47,966 nt of DNA from Saprospiraceae bacterium (GTDB lineage Bacteria > Bacteroidota > Bacteroidia > Chitinophagales > Saprospiraceae), in contig JAJCYI010000019.1 in NCBI GenBank assembly GCA_029263015.1, positions 1-47,966 of the forward strand, in the 5' to 3' direction. Positions 44,336-47,966 of the stretch are shown in pieces. Within the stretch, counting starts at the first letter, position 1. Each line of letters starts with the position of its first letter. Under the pieces are notes generated by a model, which was given only the letters and a program-made list of their open reading frames with translations, did no database searches and was not told the DNA's origin. Both the position numbers and the translations under genes were made by a program.

Positions 44336-44496
44336 TAAGTAGGTGAGTGTATATAATCGACATTTTGAACGAGGCTATTTTTTCGATAATTGAGGCAAAA
44401 AATATTTGAATAGCCAAGTTATTGAAATATTTTTTAACGAGGAGTATCGGAAAAGGAGTCCGTTCAAAGTGTCGATTATATATGCTCACCTACTTA
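44336..44496. mobile_element. MITE-like element, family B, complete copy with TA duplication
   Basis: The ends are AGTAGGTGAG...CTCACCTACT, flanked by TA on both sides. The two inverted repeats are 35 bases long (44337-44371 and 44461-44495) with three mismatches. The interior is AT-rich and non-coding and is shared with the partial copy at 1-140. The element sits exactly between the POT stop codon (44316) and the terminator at 44498-44534. TA duplication suggests mobilisation by an IS630/Tc1-like transposase, which is not in this window. Confidence 0.85.
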
Positions 44497-44497
44497 T

Positions 44498-44534
44498 AAG
44501 CCTCCTTTCATTTAGTTTTGGAAGGAGGCTTTTT
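44498..44534 (+). terminator. Rho-independent terminator of the POT transporter gene
   Basis: A perfect 10-base-pair stem AAGCCTCCTT / AAGGAGGCTT (44498-44507 with 44522-44531), a 14-base loop and the T-run TTTTT. It now lies 181 bases after the POT stop because the family B element has entered between them. From here to 44694 I see nothing further than AT-rich leader sequence. Confidence 0.88.
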
Positions 44535-44694
44535 AAATAAATAGTCCAAGTTGCGATAAATACAGACCAAGGTTAAAGGGTCTATTGGTTAAAGGTGTTT
44601 TGATCTTTCGGGGGTTTATGCCAATAAACCATAAACCGGTAGACCGATTTCCTTTTCAGATATGGATTCATGGCAACTTGGATTAAACACTATA

Positions 44695-45162
44695 ATGACC
44701 ACACAAACTTTTCAACCCAAGAGCTTCAAAGCTATCGTCATTATTTATTATGCCTTGTTTGTGGGACAGGCGTTATTGGGGCTTGTAATTTTTTTTTTGA
44801 TGCAAGGCGTTGAAAGGACAGAATCATTGGAAAGCCCGTTCAATATTATCATTCCAGGAGCTGTCGCTTTGGGGATCATTGGAGCATATTATATCGGCCA
44901 GTACCAAAAGAACAATTTACCTCCAATGAGCAGTACTGCAGACGAAAAGCTCGAACATTTTAGAAGGTGGAGTGTCGCTCGATTCGCCATTGCCGAAAGT
45001 GGAAATTTGGCTTCACTTGTGCTCGCTTTTTTATTTGGCAGCATCAATTATATGACCTACTTCGTGATTGGTTTGGCCGCTTATATCTTATTGAGGCCAA
45101 TAAAGGAGAAGTTTATTGATGACTACAAACTCGGCCAATCCGAAGCGATGAAGTTGCAATAA
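44695..45162 (+). CDS. Small integral membrane protein
   Basis: A 155-residue protein from ATG 44695 (an upstream in-frame ATG at 44662 is possible). Four hydrophobic segments are visible: AIVIIYYALFVGQALLGLVI, IIPGAVALGIIGAYYIG, FAIAESGNLASLVLAFLFG and YMTYFVIGLAAYILLRPI. It has the look of small Bacteroidota inner membrane proteins of unknown function. It ends at a strong bidirectional terminator. Confidence 0.75.
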   Translation: MTTQTFQPKSFKAIVIIYYALFVGQALLGLVIFFLMQGVERTESLESPFNIIIPGAVALGIIGAYYIGQYQKNNLPPMSSTADEKLEHFRRWSVARFAIAESGNLASLVLAFLFGSINYMTYFVIGLAAYILLRPIKEKFIDDYKLGQSEAMKLQ

Positions 45163-45164
45163 AA

Positions 45165-45194
45165 AAGAGGTCACTTTTAACGAAGTGACCTCTT
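45165..45194. terminator. Bidirectional terminator between convergent genes
   Basis: A perfect 12-base-pair stem AAGAGGTCACTT / AAGTGACCTCTT with a 6-base loop, with an A-run on the left, which serves as the T-run for the leftward surA-like transcript. For the rightward gene the T-run is weaker. Confidence 0.85.
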
Positions 45195-45236
45195 CTCATC
45201 TGATAATTTTCCAAAAACCCCAATCCCCGAATCATC

Positions 45237-46598
45237 TTACGGCTTCACCCGATCCTCGATCCATTTTTGCAAGTTTGGGCAACCCTCAAATTTGGCATCT
45301 ATGCGGATGTATGTTGAATTGACTTTTTGTGTGATCCAATCAGACATGAAATTAGCTCTTTTTTGTTCAATAGTGGCATCTTGAATCCTTGAATAATCCC
45401 TGTCCAAACTGGCAGTATGAGGCACGGTACGGCTTTGTAATTGAACAATGCGATAAAAAGTCTCACCTCTTTGGTCGGAATAGGAATAGGCGGAAGAAAC
45501 ACTCCCTATCTCCATGGTGTCAATTGTAAAGTAAACGTCGGGCTCAAGATCAGCTATTTCAAAATAGGTATTACCTGAACCTGGATTAATCATTTTCCCA
45601 TCGTTGTTAAAACTTTGCACATCCTCATTACTATACTTTTTAACTGCTAGGGAAAAGGAAATAGAATCAACCAGCAATAGGTTTCTTATCGAATCAAGTT
45701 TCATTTGGCTCTTTTTCAAATCATCATCTGTAATTTCTGGCTTAATAAGGATGTGTCGGGTATTGATCGAATTTCCTCTGCGGGCGATCAATTGGATCAG
45801 GTGAAACCCGAATTCACTTTCCACGATCTCCGAAATCTCGCCATCGGCCAACTTATATGCTGCTGCTTCAAATTCAGGAACAAACTTCCCCCTTTTTGTC
45901 CAGCCTAAATCACCACCTACTCTTGCACTCCCAGGATCATCGGAGAATATGGAAGCCAATTCAGAAAAATCTTCGCCATCCTCCAAAATACGCTTTCGTA
46001 GATTGGTGAGTTTTTCCATTGAAATTTCGCGTTGTTCAGCATTTACTTTGGGTTTCATCACTATTTCGCCAACTTCTACTTCTGAATCGAAATATGGCAA
46101 ACTATCCTTGGGGATGTTTATATAAAATTGTTTTACTTCAGATGGCGTAACCGTTACGTTTTGCATGACCGAGCCACGCATCCGGTCTGACAGGAGTTGG
46201 TTTTGCAGGTCATTACGGAAAGCGTCTTTGACTTCTGTTACCGTTTGTCCATAATATTCTTGAAATTGATTCAGATCGCCTCCCATATATTCCAGGATTT
46301 GTTCGATCCGGGCATTCAGTTGCGCTTCTACTTCAGATTCTGACACTTCTACACTATCAAGTTTAGCTTGGTTGACAAGTAGTTTTTGAGTCAAAATATT
46401 ATCGAGGATCATGCATCGTGCTCCATCAGGTAAATCAGCCTGACGTTCCCTGATTAATGCAAATTGTTCTTCCAGTTCGGACAAGAGCACGATTTCGCCA
46501 CCTACCTCGGAAATTATTTTTTCAATCACTTCCTTTTGAGCAGAAAGACTGGTGGTCAGACAAAAAAGGAGTATTATGGAAGATATTCTTTTAATCAT
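45237..46598 (-). CDS. surA: SurA-like periplasmic peptidyl-prolyl isomerase/chaperone
   Basis: A 453-residue protein from ATG 46598 with a signal peptide (MIKRISSIILLFCLTTSLSA). The SurA-type N-terminal helical domain comes first (EKIISEVGGEIVLLSELEEQ, CMILDNILTQKLLVNQAKLD). A good parvulin domain follows (EDGEDFSELASIFSDDPGSA, GGDLGWTKRGKFVPEFEAAA, IVESEFGFHLIQLIARRG), then a second, more diverged one starting NTRHILIKPEI. SurA helps outer membrane proteins fold in the periplasm. The lipoprotein gene upstream on the same strand encodes a related chaperone-like protein. The gene name is by architecture. Confidence 0.88.
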   Translation of the reverse strand: MIKRISSIILLFCLTTSLSAQKEVIEKIISEVGGEIVLLSELEEQFALIRERQADLPDGARCMILDNILTQKLLVNQAKLDSVEVSESEVEAQLNARIEQILEYMGGDLNQFQEYYGQTVTEVKDAFRNDLQNQLLSDRMRGSVMQNVTVTPSEVKQFYINIPKDSLPYFDSEVEVGEIVMKPKVNAEQREISMEKLTNLRKRILEDGEDFSELASIFSDDPGSARVGGDLGWTKRGKFVPEFEAAAYKLADGEISEIVESEFGFHLIQLIARRGNSINTRHILIKPEITDDDLKKSQMKLDSIRNLLLVDSISFSLAVKKYSNEDVQSFNNDGKMINPGSGNTYFEIADLEPDVYFTIDTMEIGSVSSAYSYSDQRGETFYRIVQLQSRTVPHTASLDRDYSRIQDATIEQKRANFMSDWITQKVNSTYIRIDAKFEGCPNLQKWIEDRVKP

Positions 46599-46635
46599 AT
46601 TATTAAGATAAAAATTCAATAAAAGGTCTAAAGTC

Positions 46636-46800
46636 TAAGGAACGGTGATTAAATAAATTGACATTCATTGGGTAGGTTATTTTGGTCTTAGGTTTTCTTT
46701 AAAAGAAGAAGTATTGTTGATACTATGACTGGTTTTAAAGGAAAAAATAAGGGCAAAAGAAGCAGCCAAAAATGTAAATTTACTTGGTCACTGTTCCTAA
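46636..46800. mobile_element. MITE-like element, family A, copy between two chaperone genes
   Basis: A 159-bp element (46639-46797) between TAA duplications, with inverted ends GGAACGGTGATTAAATAAAT and, on the other strand, GGAACAGTGACCAAGTAAAT. The interior (AAAAGAAGAAGTATTGTTGA, TACTATGACTGGTTTTAAAG) aligns with the copy at 31017-31200 in the same orientation, without the nested palindrome. It ends 3 bases before the stop codon of the leftward lipoprotein gene and separates that gene from the surA-like gene. Confidence 0.8.
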
Positions 46801-46803
46801 AGG

Positions 46804-47661
46804 TTATTGAAACACAGAAACGCCATTTTTTCGCATGGCCTCATCGTATAATTTGTCTTTCATTTCTTCAAGTAATTTGCTTCTCCGCTTGTGCAATATC
46901 ACGACCCTTATTTGGCCTTCAACATATACTAAGGGTGCTGTTTTGGTTTTTGAAACCTTATCCAAAAGCTGAAACATGTACACCGAACCTTCGTCATTTT
47001 GAACAAATTTACTCTTGGCATCAAAATTATCGACGGTCAGCATTTCTTGTGGCATATAAGCGCCGATGTCTTGCACTTTGTACCAAATACTATCCTGCAG
47101 ATGATGTACACTAGCATTCGAACCACACCAGTTTTTCAAAGCAGCCAAATCAGATTTTTGGCCGGCCTTCCACCAATCAAGTGCTTGTTTCAATTGTGGT
47201 GCATCTTTGTTTGCTTTGATAAACCTACACTGCATGATTGGCGATTCGAGTTTGTATTGTTCTTTATTCTTATTGTAAAAACCCTCTAATTCCGAAACGG
47301 TGATGATCGAATCAAGTAACTTTTCGACCAGCACGTTTTCATAGTTGTGCTTAATCAATGAAGCCCTGTAATCTTCAACCAACTGGTCAATGTCCAGCTC
47401 ATGGGGTATGTTTTTTTCTGCCTCCCTTAAGAGAACTGCCTCACGAACCCAATTCCCAACAAATTTATTGATAATCAAAGAACTATCCTCCGTTGACATG
47501 CCTCCTGGCAATATGCCATCCATATCGGAAAGAAATAATGACTTGTTATAAACCCTGGCCAACAACCTGTCAGATTCCAAGTGGGTAGCAGGTGGATTAC
47601 ATTGAGTAAACAGCACTCCTATACCCAGAGAAAAAACTATGAATAATATCCCGTATTTCAA
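46804..47661 (-). CDS. SurA-N-like lipoprotein, putative chaperone
   Basis: A 285-residue lipoprotein (MKYGILFIVFSLGIGVLFTQC; lipidated Cys21). The N-terminal half resembles the SurA/trigger-factor helical chaperone domain (IINKFVGNWVREAVLLREAE, ELDIDQLVEDYRASLIKHNY, VSELEGFYNKNKEQYKLESP), and no parvulin domain follows. In Bacteroidota, surA-like genes often come in runs with such shortened relatives. It probably works with the SurA-like protein encoded just downstream at the outer membrane. Confidence 0.75.
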   Translation of the reverse strand: MKYGILFIVFSLGIGVLFTQCNPPATHLESDRLLARVYNKSLFLSDMDGILPGGMSTEDSSLIINKFVGNWVREAVLLREAEKNIPHELDIDQLVEDYRASLIKHNYENVLVEKLLDSIITVSELEGFYNKNKEQYKLESPIMQCRFIKANKDAPQLKQALDWWKAGQKSDLAALKNWCGSNASVHHLQDSIWYKVQDIGAYMPQEMLTVDNFDAKSKFVQNDEGSVYMFQLLDKVSKTKTAPLVYVEGQIRVVILHKRRSKLLEEMKDKLYDEAMRKNGVSVFQ

Positions 47662-47966
47662 TGTTCAATTTTATGTAGTTGGTTCTTGGTTTATTGTTCT
47701 TAGTTCTGGATAAAAATTCTAGCAAATTTGAAACAGGTCAACAAACCAAAAACCAATCAGCCTCTCTTATCTTTGGTTCTTTGATAAATCCCGTGGAAAC
47801 CCTCAAACCAAATGGTAAAAGGAAGCCAAACATGAGTCATCCCATAAGTAAAGTGTACACGTTTTTTCGCTCTTTTGGACTGAAAAACGTGCAAATTCCA
47901 GTGGATAAAGGGATAAATGGGACATTTTAGGAAGAATCCTTTAGCTATTGTTCTAAATTATTCTCC
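47662..47966. other. Right-edge region, no supported gene
   Basis: 305 bases upstream of the leftward lipoprotein gene. It holds GGTTCTTGGTTTATTGTTCTTAG-type words (47679-47705) and a short AACAAACCAAAAACCAATC stretch (47741-47758), the same simple-sequence words found elsewhere. Short open frames (47679-47930) have no protein features. Confidence 0.45.

Noticed and set aside
47679-47930. 83-codon open frame at the right edge
   Set aside because: It is built partly of the simple-sequence words seen elsewhere and shows no protein-like features.

Overview
The window looks like a chromosomal segment of a Bacteroidota bacterium, most likely of the Saprospiria/Lewinella-like kind. The signs are secreted proteins with type IX secretion (T9SS) C-terminal signals of both the 'PNP' type A and the gliding-motility-like type B, a PorV/PorQ-like barrel, a TonB receptor with a carboxypeptidase-regulatory-like N-terminus, SurA-like chaperones, DUF3108 and DUF4230 proteins, and promoters that fit the Bacteroidota pattern TTTG-N19/20-TAnnTTTG. 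The lineage below phylum is inferred from gene content and not proven.

Left part (1-4526): the truncated end of a small inverted-repeat element, then a small unknown gene, an SGNH hydrolase, an MBOAT O-acyltransferase and a second SGNH-like membrane protein (probably an extracytoplasmic O-acylation cassette), followed by a short TolC-like protein on the other strand.

Centre (4527-17814): a single 3970-residue hybrid NRPS-PKS with the order A-T-sulfotransferase-KS-AT-ACP-aminotransferase-C-A-T-TE, followed by its own Sfp-type phosphopantetheinyl transferase. The KS-AT-ACP-aminotransferase-C order is that of beta-amino-acid-making synthases such as iturin/mycosubtilin and the microcystin Adda module. 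The sulfotransferase between the loading carrier protein and the KS is the unusual part. The predicted product is small: starter amino (or similar) acid, one malonyl-type extension, transamination to a beta-amino acyl chain, one further amino acid, then thioesterase release. The interdomain linkers and one loop in each A domain are filled with palindromic and simple-sequence repeats that resemble the intergenic repeats of the same region.

17777-26720: a gingipain-fold-like T9SS cargo protein whose gene overlaps the PPTase gene, a PIN-domain toxin-antitoxin pair, gamma-glutamyltransferase, an MBL-fold hydrolase, a small membrane peptide, a T9SS type B secreted repeat protein and a lipoprotein.

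26721-36429: TonB-dependent receptor, a giant T9SS cargo protein and a PorV-like outer membrane protein in one direction, probably a functional trio.

36430-47966: housekeeping and envelope genes: greA, a HIT hydrolase, ruvC, a flippase-like membrane protein, DUF3108, DUF4230, a divergent sigma/anti-sigma-like pair, a POT peptide transporter with an unusual inserted loop, a small membrane protein, and two SurA-type chaperones.

Across the window lie two families of MITE-like elements. One has GG...CC ends and 3-bp TTA/TAA target duplications (three 159-178 bp copies and a 28-bp minimal form). The other has AGTAGG...CCTACT ends and TA duplications (one full copy, one cut by the window edge). 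No rRNA, tRNA or CRISPR array was seen.
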